Positions 9,079-16,140 of a stretch of 64,000 nucleotides of DNA are shown here, piece by piece. The position numbers and the translations under genes were made by a program. Location of the stretch: the NCBI RefSeq assembly GCF_004014855.1, contig NZ_CP034930.1, positions 2,647,716 through 2,711,715 on the forward strand, written 5' to 3'. This DNA is from Apibacter raozihei (GTDB taxonomy: Bacteria > Bacteroidota > Bacteroidia > Flavobacteriales > Weeksellaceae). The notes under the pieces are model-generated. The model did not search any database. It worked only from the letters and a program-made list of their open reading frames with translations, and was not told the origin of the DNA. Position 1 is the first letter of the stretch, and the number at the start of each line of letters is the position of its first letter.

Positions 9079-9903
9079 TTATTTTTTAAATTTAAAAATA
9101 TCATCAACAGGCATTGGGTTTGAAGAAAACTTTTCACCAATAGTAGTAGTTACATAAGCAGTTATTGTTACACCTTTGCCTATAAATTTTTCAAATTGTT
9201 TAAAAAAGCCTTCAACAAGTTTATATTTTATTTGATATTGTTCTCCATATTCCATCTTTATTGGAAATTCAATGTGATTTATAGATTCTACTAATTGAAA
9301 AGTATCAGCAGATCCTATCACAGGCTGGCTAATTGTAAAATAAGGAGCATGGAAATATCTATGCTCTTTAATAATATTTGTCACTGTTACTCCAATACAT
9401 ATTTCAGATATACCAAAACTATTAACTAATATATATATTGATAAATAAATATTGCTTTCAGAGATCTCTTTTTCTGGAATTGGAATATTGACCTCACTAC
9501 CAAGTTTTTTTAGAATTCTATCTGCCAGCTCTTCAGGTTGCATATTTTTAATATTAATAAAACCTATAGTAGATCTAAGGCCGTCTAATTCTGTATCATC
9601 AAATTTCACAGGTAAGATATATTCTTCCTTATTTTCAATTGATCTTGCTAATGCATTTCTAATTTCGAAATTTGTCCAAATTTTTTCTTTATAGAAAGAT
9701 GAAATAAATGGAATAAAATATTTTGATTGCCTTCTATATATGTAATCAAAATGAATTCCTAAATCTTTACCCCATAAATCTAATTCATCAAATTTATCGT
9801 AAAAGACAGATATTTTATTTTCCTTTAATATTAAAGCAACTTTTTCTACATATTCTCTATCTTCTCCGGCGAAAGATAAAGCAACTTGATATTTATATTC
9901 CAT
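9079..9903 (-). CDS. TIR-domain protein (cargo 1, third gene)
   Basis: The 274-residue product has an N-terminal TIR domain (about 1-140), recognised by YQVALSFAGEDREYVEKV, the FYDKFD and DLWG segments, and F-I-S-S-F-Y-K-E-K-I-W-T-N-F-E. E80 in the last segment is a plausible catalytic glutamate of NAD-consuming TIR enzymes. Residues from about 150 to the end form a beta-rich domain that I do not recognise and that could be a sensor or partner-binding part. It is the last gene of a three-gene unit behind the XRE regulator, starting 16 bases after the small membrane protein gene. The expected role is antiphage signalling or NAD depletion, based on family and neighbours. Enzymatic activity cannot be read from sequence. 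Confidence 0.75.
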   Translation of the reverse strand: MEYKYQVALSFAGEDREYVEKVALILKENKISVFYDKFDELDLWGKDLGIHFDYIYRRQSKYFIPFISSFYKEKIWTNFEIRNALARSIENKEEYILPVKFDDTELDGLRSTIGFINIKNMQPEELADRILKKLGSEVNIPIPEKEISESNIYLSIYILVNSFGISEICIGVTVTNIIKEHRYFHAPYFTISQPVIGSADTFQLVESINHIEFPIKMEYGEQYQIKYKLVEGFFKQFEKFIGKGVTITAYVTTTIGEKFSSNPMPVDDIFKFKK

Positions 9904-9919
9904 TATTTAATGTGTATTT

Positions 9920-10321
9920 TTAAATATAAAACATAATTAATAAACTTATGATTAATTGTGTACCATAAAAAAATATTAAGGTTTTTGATAAAAAACACTT
10001 GTAAAACATATTTTTATCTTTAGTAAATTCTGAAGTATTCATTGAAAAATCTATATTGTCATTATTTTGAATTAATCTAACTTTATCATATAAGCATCTG
10101 AATTTACGTTCTAATTGTAGAAAATATGCATTTAACATCCAAAAAATTAATAATGCAAAATAAGTTATTAGTATGTAATTTTTATTAGCATCTTTTGCCG
10201 CAAGAGCAAATAAAGCTGCTAACAAAGTAACACACCAACCTTTGACTATAAATGAATTTGTACTCATTCGAGTTATAGTATTCTGTATAAATTCCAGATG
10301 TTTAAGTTTTTTATCATTCAT
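9920..10321 (-). CDS. Small three-helix membrane protein (cargo 1, second gene)
   Basis: The 133-residue product has a charged N-terminal amphipathic stretch (HLEFIQNTITRMSTNSF) and hydrophobic helices near residues 25-43, 48-70 and 112-132. The second helix and a soluble loop of about 40 residues are joined by the LERKFRCLYDKVR segment. Its start codon overlaps the stop of the upstream TIR-like gene by 8 bases, a sign of translational coupling. Similar small membrane proteins next to TIR-like proteins occur in defence islands. The natural guess is a membrane-disrupting effector or anchor controlled by the neighbouring TIR proteins. I do not recognise a named family and give no symbol. Confidence 0.75.
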   Translation of the reverse strand: MNDKKLKHLEFIQNTITRMSTNSFIVKGWCVTLLAALFALAAKDANKNYILITYFALLIFWMLNAYFLQLERKFRCLYDKVRLIQNNDNIDFSMNTSEFTKDKNMFYKCFLSKTLIFFYGTQLIISLLIMFYI

Positions 10322-11135
10322 TTGAAAAAAATCTTTTATTTAGTGGATGTTGTGCGTATAAAGTGTCTAAAGCTTTTTCAGGATTACTAATGTTTTCTGA
10401 TGTTTTAAGCCAATTCAGTAGATCATGCGCATTTAGATTCATTAAATGTGAAAGCTCTACATTATAATCTATTAATAATTGTTGTTGATCACTTTCATTT
10501 AACATTTTCATTTGATTTGATGAAAATACTTTAACCTTTTGTTGTAAGCGTTTAGGCGTTTTCTTTTGTACAATTATTGAAGTGTTGATTTCTGAAAAAA
10601 TCCAAGGTGAATCAGTCTTATTATTAATTTCATTAGAAGTGGTGATAGAATTTGGAGTATTTAAAAACATAATACATTCGCAATTGTCAATCATTCTGTT
10701 TAAAGAGTTAGAAAGCATCATATGCACATGGGTTGTAGAATAATTTCTTTTTTCATAGTTATAATAACTATCACTATCTTTGCAATATCTATTATCAAAT
10801 TGTTTTAGTAAATTATCTGAATATCCCCAAACAGCTGAATCAATAAAAGTATAAATATTGAAAGCTTCATGAAAAAAACCTGCAAGAAGAAAAGCCCATT
10901 TTTCATCTTTATGAGAATGGGATAAAAAAATATGTGCTTTTACCTCAGGAAACCATTCACTAATAATTTTATCGCCATCTAGACGTTTATTATCTAATAA
11001 ATAATCGTCTAGAGTACTTTTTACTTTTGCTTTAGTATCATTAAAAATTTTCCCACCTATTTTAATGAGTTCATTTATAGTATTATCATTTATTTTTAGA
11101 TTAGATGGCATTGAAAGATTAAAACCCCTATACAT
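10314..11135 (-). CDS. TIR-like protein (cargo 1, first gene)
   Basis: The 273-residue product carries a TIR-like fold in its middle, starting at about residue 67 with A-H-I-F-L-S-H-S-H-K-D-E-K-W and continuing with a helix, an F-I-D-S strand and N-C-E-C-I-M-F-L-N-T. S-P-W-I-F-S-E follows, where E182 is the candidate catalytic glutamate. The N-terminal 60 residues are helical and the C-terminal 75 unassigned. The overall look is closer to ThsB/DUF1863-type TIR-like proteins than to the second TIR protein of this operon. It starts 18 bases after the XRE regulator stop, so the regulator and cargo form one transcript. Met at residue 9 is an alternative start. A role in phage sensing or signal-nucleotide production is inferred. 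Confidence 0.65.
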   Translation of the reverse strand: MYRGFNLSMPSNLKINDNTINELIKIGGKIFNDTKAKVKSTLDDYLLDNKRLDGDKIISEWFPEVKAHIFLSHSHKDEKWAFLLAGFFHEAFNIYTFIDSAVWGYSDNLLKQFDNRYCKDSDSYYNYEKRNYSTTHVHMMLSNSLNRMIDNCECIMFLNTPNSITTSNEINNKTDSPWIFSEINTSIIVQKKTPKRLQQKVKVFSSNQMKMLNESDQQQLLIDYNVELSHLMNLNAHDLLNWLKTSENISNPEKALDTLYAQHPLNKRFFSNE

Positions 11136-11153
11136 ATTAGCTGTATTATAAGT

Positions 11154-11567
11154 TTATTTCCCCTCAATCAACCTCTCCAACTTATCAATCATTTCTTTTT
11201 GTTGTTGAAGCATACGTTCGTAAAGTTCCACCATTTTATCAACAGGATTGAAGCTTGGTTGATAATTTAAAACTGCCGGATTTGTCATGGTGGCATTGTC
11301 ATTATTGTTTATTGTATTAGAAATGACATTTATAGCAAGCTCATCATCAAAATTTTTAATAGCTTCTGCAGGAACTTTTAAGATTTCCGCAATTTTCCCC
11401 AACACTTGATCATCTAATATTTCTTTAGATTCATAGTCAGATATGGAGGATTGGGAAACTCCCATATCAAAAGCCAACGCTTCCTGTTTTATTCCTAATA
11501 TTTCACGAAAACGTTTAATATTTCTGCCTTGGTGTATCTTTTTGGGTGTAGGGTTGTCTATAGTCAT
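11154..11567 (-). CDS. XRE-family regulator heading cargo 1
   Basis: The 137-residue product has an HTH_3 domain at about residues 14-67 (RFREILGIKQEALAFDMG, then VSQSSISDYESK), a linker, and a C-terminal helical tail that may form a coiled coil. A longer reading frame upstream of this ATG exists but overlaps the SymE-like gene and its promoter, and the second copy has a stop there, so I take the ATG at 11567. An 18-bp palindrome and TAnnTTTG elements lie directly upstream. Autorepression and repression of the cargo are therefore likely. The first 75 residues are almost identical to the 14959-15375 regulator, while the C-terminal parts diverge. Confidence 0.85.
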   Translation of the reverse strand: MTIDNPTPKKIHQGRNIKRFREILGIKQEALAFDMGVSQSSISDYESKEILDDQVLGKIAEILKVPAEAIKNFDDELAINVISNTINNNDNATMTNPAVLNYQPSFNPVDKMVELYERMLQQQKEMIDKLERLIEGK

Positions 11568-11571
11568 AAAG

Positions 11572-11603
11572 CAAATGTACAAATTTATCTTTGAGCTAAG
11601 ATA
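11572..11603 (-). promoter_or_regulatory. Promoter and operator of the cargo 1 regulator
   Basis: Two overlapping minus-strand matches to TAnnTTTG occur: TACATTTG at 11579-11572, only four bases before the ATG, and TAAATTTG at 11587-11580. They suggest a very short or leaderless mRNA. Abutting them at 11586-11603 is the palindrome TATCTT-TGAGCT-AAGATA, conserved in copy 2, a good candidate for the regulator's own binding site. Confidence 0.6.
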
Positions 11604-11721
11604 CAAAAAAATCAAATAAAATATGAGGTAAAAAATCAAAGATTTTTGGTAAAATATTAGCTTCCCAAATTGAGTATCGGGCAGGGTAGGGTTTCCTTTG
11701 CAGAAAGAAAAAATAAGTAAT

Positions 11722-11925
11722 ATGGAAGTTCGTAAATATAAAAGCAAAGCCAAAATACGCACTATAAAGGTATATGAAAGGGATTTTAAAAGAACCAGTT
11801 TCCGTTATGTTTCTTTTCCGGAAATACGTATGACAGGGAAATGGTTGCAGGATTCGGGTTTTAGAACCGGAGACCAGATATTAATCAAGCACAGTAAAAA
11901 ACGAATTGTGATTACTAAGGTTTGA
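11722..11925 (+). CDS. SymE-like toxin (unit 1)
   Basis: The 67-residue basic protein ends in a typical SymE-like core: S-F-P-E-I-R-M-T-G-K-W-L, a G-F-R-T-G-D turn, then I-L-I-K-H and R-I-V-I-T-K-V. SymE family proteins adopt an AbrB-like fold. The E. coli member is an SOS-induced toxin held in check by the antisense RNA SymR. Here the gene is divergent from an XRE regulator, and I see no LexA site or obvious antisense promoter. A TTG eight codons upstream could extend it, but the ATG is preferred. It is 63 of 67 residues identical to the unit 2 copy. Whether it is toxic is untested. Confidence 0.75.
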   Translation: MEVRKYKSKAKIRTIKVYERDFKRTSFRYVSFPEIRMTGKWLQDSGFRTGDQILIKHSKKRIVITKV

Positions 11926-12346
11926 ATAAAAATATTATGTTAAATAGGGAATAGTGAAAAGTGAATAAAAGAAAGGAGTTAATCAATTTTTATTAAAATT
12001 TTGAATTATTCTTTTGTCTTGGTACAAATGTTTTGCATTCTTGAACTCCTTAATAATTTATTAAAGCTGTGAAAAAAAGAAACAAAAATCAAGGCTGTAA
12101 GTGGATTTCAGCTTAAAAACTTCTTTAAAAAGCTGAAAGATTTTGAACTCACTAAGGCTCAAGGCATAAAATATTTTTAATATAGTTATTAATTTCATTC
12201 TTTTGTCTTGAAACAAAAGAATCAAAAATTCAAGAAAAATAAAAAACTCGCTTTCGCTCAAACATTTATTTTTCCTCATGTTTTCAAATTAAAAATATAA
12301 TAAAACACTTTAAAAGTCATTTAAAAAATAAAATTTCTTTTCTCAG
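11926..12346. repeat. Non-coding tail of unit 1, shared with unit 2
   Basis: This AT-rich tract follows symE and is homologous to 15734-16140. It begins with an element containing TTATGTTAAAT (11935-11945), the sequence of the XerD arm of dif. It also has a 26-bp hairpin at 12197-12222 (ATTCTTTTGT with its inverse), a TTTGTCTTG-TACAAATG block and repeated GCTGTGAAAAAAAGAA segments. The only sizeable frame, on the minus strand at 12061-12279, is low-complexity and I do not consider it a gene. Confidence 0.6.
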
Positions 12347-12710
12347 GTGTTGGCCAAAAAAATTAAACAGCACAGGCTGGCCGTGTGTGGGATTTGTTCA
12401 GAAAAATTTACAGCGTAATTTTTTATTGTAAAGGCTGTAAATTATTTAAACAAAACGGGTTGGCTGCGCGGCTATTTATACATAATGGCAAATTATAGGA
12501 AAACCCTGTAAAATGTGTTTGTCTCAGAAAAGTTTTATTTAGGCGAAGCCCGAAGCTTTTGCGTAGACATAATATAACATTATAGGAAAATGTGTAAATA
12601 CTGCCGTAATTTTGAAATGAATTATTTTCCTATAATGTTCTTGCATTATGTTACATAGCTTTGAGCTATTTAATTTTTAAAAGGGGAGAGGAAAAGAAAT
12701 TTTATTTACA
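12347..12710. repeat. Island repeat R, copy 2 (between the two cassettes)
   Basis: This is the full-length R copy. It starts TTGGCC, has inverted repeats AATTTACAGC (12407-12416) and GCTGTAAATT (12434-12443), then CGCGGCTATTTATA, CATAATGGCAAATTATAGG, the long hairpin around GGCGAAGCC (12542-12550), the second ATTATAGGAAAA, and a closing TTTTCCTATAA with TTATGTTACAT. The palindrome ATAGCT-TTG-AGCTAT is at 12655-12669. It is nearly identical to copies 1 and 3. Its position marks the end of unit 1 and the start of cargo 2. Confidence 0.85.
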
Positions 12711-12847
12711 TAAATCAGCTTAAATATATTGAACCATTAAATAAGCCCCGACTTTCTAAAATTACATTTCGTAATTGTTGTATGTCAATATTTTCTTAAT
12801 ATTTATTTAAATTTTCTTTCCAAAAGTTATGTTAATTAATATTTTAA

Positions 12848-13687
12848 TTATTTTAGATAAGTAATTGCTAAATTTAAATTTTTATATTCTTTTATTTTTT
12901 TTTCATCAAATGACATCCAAAAAACACTATCAATATTATCTTTTTCAAAGCCTATTTTCTTACATATAACTTCTAAAACTTTTATTAAATCTTTTCCATG
13001 TATAATGAATCTATAATCAATTTCCTCTGAACTTTTTATAAATTCATCTATTTCTTCAATCAAAAATTCTGGTTTAATTTTTAATTTTTCTGAATTTTGA
13101 ATTAATACTGCTATATATTTATTTTTGTCAATTTCTAACGTATTACCAACATATTTAATATATTTATTTAATTTTTCATTAGTATTATTGATTGATAAAT
13201 TTTTACCTTTTAATATAGAAAATTTTCGAACATATCCAAAATAAACAGATGAAATTAATAATTCAAATAAAGTAGTTGCATCTATTTTATTAGTTTTAAG
13301 CCCTATTTTTAAAAATTTATCTAAAAAAAATTGGTTCAATAGATATGATTCTAAATCTTTAAAATCTGTAATAATTATGTGTTTATTTATATTTGTTTCA
13401 TTTAAATCATAATCTCTATCAATAAAAAATTTAATATTCTCCATATCTGAAGGTACAATATTTGAAAAATGTAAAATCTTTCCTTTATTCCCCCCTTCAA
13501 CTGGATCCATTTCTATATTTTCAATTTCAATAATAATAGAGTTTTTATCTATTTTATCACATATAAACTCAAAAAAAAATCTATCTGTTATTCCCTCAAC
13601 AACCAAAAGCCTTCTTTCATTATCAAGTTCAAAAGACTTAATATGTGATTTTGGAGTTCGTTTTGGCCTTTCATTATAATCACTCAT
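12848..13687 (-). CDS. DUF4435 TOPRIM-like protein, AriB-like (cargo 2)
   Basis: The 279-residue product has a TOPRIM-like core: L-L-V-V-E-G-I-T-D-R with E31 and D35, F-F-I-D-R-D-Y-D with D90 and D92, and I-T-D-F-K-D-L-E-S-Y-L-L with D108, D111 and E113. This arrangement is that of DUF4435 proteins. When paired with an AAA ATPase as here, such a protein corresponds to AriB of the PARIS antiphage system, a nuclease released when phage anti-restriction proteins are sensed. In characterised PARIS it cleaves tRNA. The start overlaps the ATPase stop by 8 bases, so the two are coupled. The assignment to PARIS rests on gene pairing, size and motifs. A DUF4435 protein of another AAA system remains possible. 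Confidence 0.7.
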   Translation of the reverse strand: MSDYNERPKRTPKSHIKSFELDNERRLLVVEGITDRFFFEFICDKIDKNSIIIEIENIEMDPVEGGNKGKILHFSNIVPSDMENIKFFIDRDYDLNETNINKHIIITDFKDLESYLLNQFFLDKFLKIGLKTNKIDATTLFELLISSVYFGYVRKFSILKGKNLSINNTNEKLNKYIKYVGNTLEIDKNKYIAVLIQNSEKLKIKPEFLIEEIDEFIKSSEEIDYRFIIHGKDLIKVLEVICKKIGFEKDNIDSVFWMSFDEKKIKEYKNLNLAITYLK

Positions 13688-14924
13688 ATCTTTCGGTTAT
13701 AAGTGAATTAGGAAAGTTTTCGGCGATATCAGGAGAATGTGTTGCAAAAATCATTTGAGGAGAAGCATTACTAGCTATTGTTATTAATGAATTTACAAGT
13801 TTTCTTTGCCATGATATATGCATAGACATTTCAGGTTCATCAATTGCAATTACAGAACCTTTTACTTTAGTACATAATGCTAGTACTGTTAAATAAAGTA
13901 AATGATATTCCCCTGTACTTAATTCGTTTTCAGATATTTCATCTAACATTGAATTTAGAATATTTATTTTAAATCCATTTCCACTAATAGTAATCTTTTT
14001 ATCTGATAAATAATCATTTAATGTATTTTCAAAAACTAATAATCTGTTGGCCAAGCTTACTAATTCAAAGATTCGAGATTCATGTACATTAATGTAGGCA
14101 GAGATAATACTTAATTTTATTTGATTATTTTTAAAAGTTTCTATCTTATTTTTTAATTTTTTATAATCCCAATTTTCTCTATAAAGTTTTAATTGATTAA
14201 ACTTATATTGTTTTTCAATTTTTTCAAGTAAATTTAGCCTTTCTAATATTTTTTTATAGTCGAGTTCTATAACATTGTCAATATTGTCTAATATTTTATC
14301 AAATAAATCTGGTTCCTCAGTATGAAAATAATTAGAATAGTTTATTTGAGAATCTTTAATAAAATTTCGAATTTTATTATTTAAAAATGATTTATTTTGA
14401 AATTTTATTTTTTTTATTATTTCTTTATTTAGTTTTATTTTTTCACTTATAGATTCATCTTTAATATTTTTCTTTATAAGTCTTTCAGTATCTATAAATT
14501 CATAAGAAAATTTATCTAAATCCTTTCTATACTGTTCAGTAAAATTTTGTTTAGATAATATATTCTCAGGAGTATCTTCAAATTTATCATCTACATTTAA
14601 CTTAGCATTCAGTATTTTTTTATTTCCAGATCTATAAGTAACAAATAAATATTTTTGTTCCTCTAAAACTACTTTTTTAACAGTAATTCTATTAGAATTA
14701 GAGAATATTAGATGCGCATATTTAAATTTAGATTTTCTAAATTCATCAAAATCCAAAGTCATGAAACCATCAACCATTCTTAAAACTGTAGTTTTACCTA
14801 TACCATTTTTACCATAAATCATTATAACGTCTGCATTTGCACGTTCATGCTTATTAATGGTAAAATCAATTTTATGATTATATAAATCGAATAACCCCTC
14901 TATATAAAATTCCTTTATTTGCAT
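13680..14924 (-). CDS. AAA/ABC-type ATPase, AriA-like (cargo 2)
   Basis: The 414-residue product is an SMC/OLD-like ATPase. Walker A is G-K-N-G-I-G-K-T-T (about 38-46), and a long, lysine- and asparagine-rich helical insert spans about 130-290. The ABC signature is E-L-S-T-G-E-Y, Walker B with catalytic Glu is V-I-A-I-D-E-P-E (about 358-365), and the H-loop is F-A-T-H-S-P (H396). This is the AAA_15/AAA_21 type used in AriA of PARIS, where a multimer traps AriB until a trigger binds. The gene starts 34 bases after the XRE regulator stop and overlaps the DUF4435 gene by 8 bases. The region is more AT-rich than the flanking core genes, consistent with transfer. Confidence 0.72.
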   Translation of the reverse strand: MQIKEFYIEGLFDLYNHKIDFTINKHERANADVIMIYGKNGIGKTTVLRMVDGFMTLDFDEFRKSKFKYAHLIFSNSNRITVKKVVLEEQKYLFVTYRSGNKKILNAKLNVDDKFEDTPENILSKQNFTEQYRKDLDKFSYEFIDTERLIKKNIKDESISEKIKLNKEIIKKIKFQNKSFLNNKIRNFIKDSQINYSNYFHTEEPDLFDKILDNIDNVIELDYKKILERLNLLEKIEKQYKFNQLKLYRENWDYKKLKNKIETFKNNQIKLSIISAYINVHESRIFELVSLANRLLVFENTLNDYLSDKKITISGNGFKINILNSMLDEISENELSTGEYHLLYLTVLALCTKVKGSVIAIDEPEMSMHISWQRKLVNSLITIASNASPQMIFATHSPDIAENFPNSLITERYE

Positions 14925-14958
14925 ATAATTACATCGTTAAATTCTTTAGGCTCATTCA

Positions 14959-15375
14959 TCACTTTATCCTATCCAAAATATCCTTCATAAGTTGAGTTTT
15001 CTCTTTTTCGCTTTCTAACAAGCGTTCAAAAAGTTCCACTACTTTATCAAGAGGATTAAAGTTTGGTGAATTATTGATTATACTAGCGAATTGAGGGGTT
15101 GAATGGTCGTGATTGTTAAATGTATTTGCTATAACATTAATAGCTGAATCTTCATCAAAATTTTTAATTGCTTCTGCAGGAACTTTTAAGATTTCCGCAA
15201 TTTTTTCCAACACTTTATCATCAAGTGTTTCTTTAGATTCATAATCGGAAATGGAAGATTGGGAAACTCCCATATCAAAAGCCAAAGCTTCCTGTTTTAT
15301 ACCTAATATTTCACGAAAACGTTTAATATTTCTTCCCTGATGTATCTTTTTGGGTGTAGGGTTGTCTATAGTCAT
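14959..15375 (-). CDS. XRE-family regulator heading cargo 2
   Basis: The 138-residue product has the same HTH_3 domain (about 14-67) as the unit 1 regulator with only a few substitutions in the first 80 residues. It then diverges strongly in the asparagine-rich linker and the charged helical C-terminus. The conserved DNA-binding part and the conserved palindrome upstream suggest that both regulators can bind both operators. The divergent tail, which lies next to the cargo, may tune dimerisation or response. It leads the operon with the ATPase and DUF4435 genes. Confidence 0.85.
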   Translation of the reverse strand: MTIDNPTPKKIHQGRNIKRFREILGIKQEALAFDMGVSQSSISDYESKETLDDKVLEKIAEILKVPAEAIKNFDEDSAINVIANTFNNHDHSTPQFASIINNSPNFNPLDKVVELFERLLESEKEKTQLMKDILDRIK

Positions 15376-15379
15376 AAAG

Positions 15380-15411
15380 CAAATGTACTAATTTATCTTT
15401 GAGCTAAGATA
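15380..15411 (-). promoter_or_regulatory. Promoter and operator of the cargo 2 regulator
   Basis: The palindrome TATCTT-TGAGCT-AAGATA recurs exactly at 15394-15411. The TACATTTG -7 match close to the ATG is kept (minus strand, 15387-15380), but the second element seen in unit 1 reads TAAATTAG here, no longer a consensus match. Confidence 0.55.
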
Positions 15412-15529
15412 CAAAAAAATCAAATAAAATATAAGATAAATAATTAAATATTTTTGGTAAAATATCAGCATTCTAAATTGAATATCGGGCAGGGTAGGGC
15501 TTCCTTTGCAAAAAGAAAAAATCAGAAAT

Positions 15530-15733
15530 ATGGAAGTTAGTAAATATAAGAGTAAAGCTAAAATACGCACTATAAAGGTATATGAAAGAGATTTTAAAAG
15601 AACCAGTTTTCGTTATGTTTCTTTTCCGGAAATACGTATGGCAGGGAAATGGTTGCAGGATTCGGGTTTCAGAACCGGAGACCAAATACAAATCAAACAC
15701 ACCAAAAAACGAATTGTGATTACTAAGGTTTGA
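15530..15733 (+). CDS. SymE-like toxin (unit 2)
   Basis: The 67-residue product differs from the unit 1 copy at four positions (Ser4, Ala38, Gln54 and Thr58 replacing Arg, Thr, Leu and Ser). It keeps the S-F-P-E-I-R core and the R-I-V-I-T-K-V end. The upstream 90 bases, including an unusually G-rich stretch GGGCAGGGTAGGG just before the start region, are also conserved between units. Two nearly identical SymE-like genes 3.8 kb apart give direct homology for recombination across a whole cassette. Confidence 0.75.
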   Translation: MEVSKYKSKAKIRTIKVYERDFKRTSFRYVSFPEIRMAGKWLQDSGFRTGDQIQIKHTKKRIVITKV

Positions 15734-16140
15734 ATAAAAATATTATGTTAAATAGGGAATAGTGAAAAGTGAAGAAAAGAAAGGAGTTAATCAATTTTTA
15801 TTAAAATTTTGAATTATTCTTTTGTCTTGGTACAAATGCTTTGCATTCTTGAACTCCTTAAAAATTTATTAAAGCTGTGAAAAAAAGAATCAAAAATAAA
15901 GGCTGTAAGTGGATTTCAGCTTAAAAAACTTCTTTTCAAACATAAAATATTTTTAATATAGTTATTCATTTCATCATTCTTTTGTCTTGATACAAATGCT
16001 TTGCATTCTTGAACTCCATAAAATTTATTAAAGCTGTGAAAAAAAGAAACAAAAATTCAAGAAAAATAAAAACTCGCTATCGCTCAAACATTTATTTTTC
16101 GACATATCAATATCACATCAAAAAATAAAATTTCTTTTAT
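15734..16140. repeat. Non-coding tail of unit 2, shared with unit 1
   Basis: This is homologous to 11926-12346 with rearrangements. The TTTTGTCTTG-TACAAATGC-TTTGCATTCTTGAACTCC block and the following AAAGCTGTGAAAAAAAGAA stretch occur twice here (about 15818-15890 and 15979-16050). TTATGTTAAAT is again present just after symE (15743-15753). No gene is seen. Confidence 0.6.

Noticed and set aside
9079-11135. Assignment of cargo 1 to classical Thoeris
   Set aside because: No SIR2-type or macro-domain ThsA is present, and there are two TIR-like proteins. A Thoeris-like logic is possible but not shown.
11568-11762. Longer N-terminus for the unit 1 XRE regulator (extra 65 residues)
   Set aside because: It overlaps the promoter, the operator palindrome and the start of symE on the other strand. 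The corresponding frame in unit 2 is interrupted by a stop.
12061-12279. 72-codon minus-strand frame in the unit 1 tail
   Set aside because: Composition is low-complexity (Phe, Leu, Lys), it overlaps a hairpin and is not kept in the homologous tail of unit 2.
12347-12480. R repeat as an integron attC site
   Set aside because: GTTGGCC and GTTAGCC blocks and inverted repeats recall attC, but the GTTRRRY consensus is not met and no integrase gene is present in the window.
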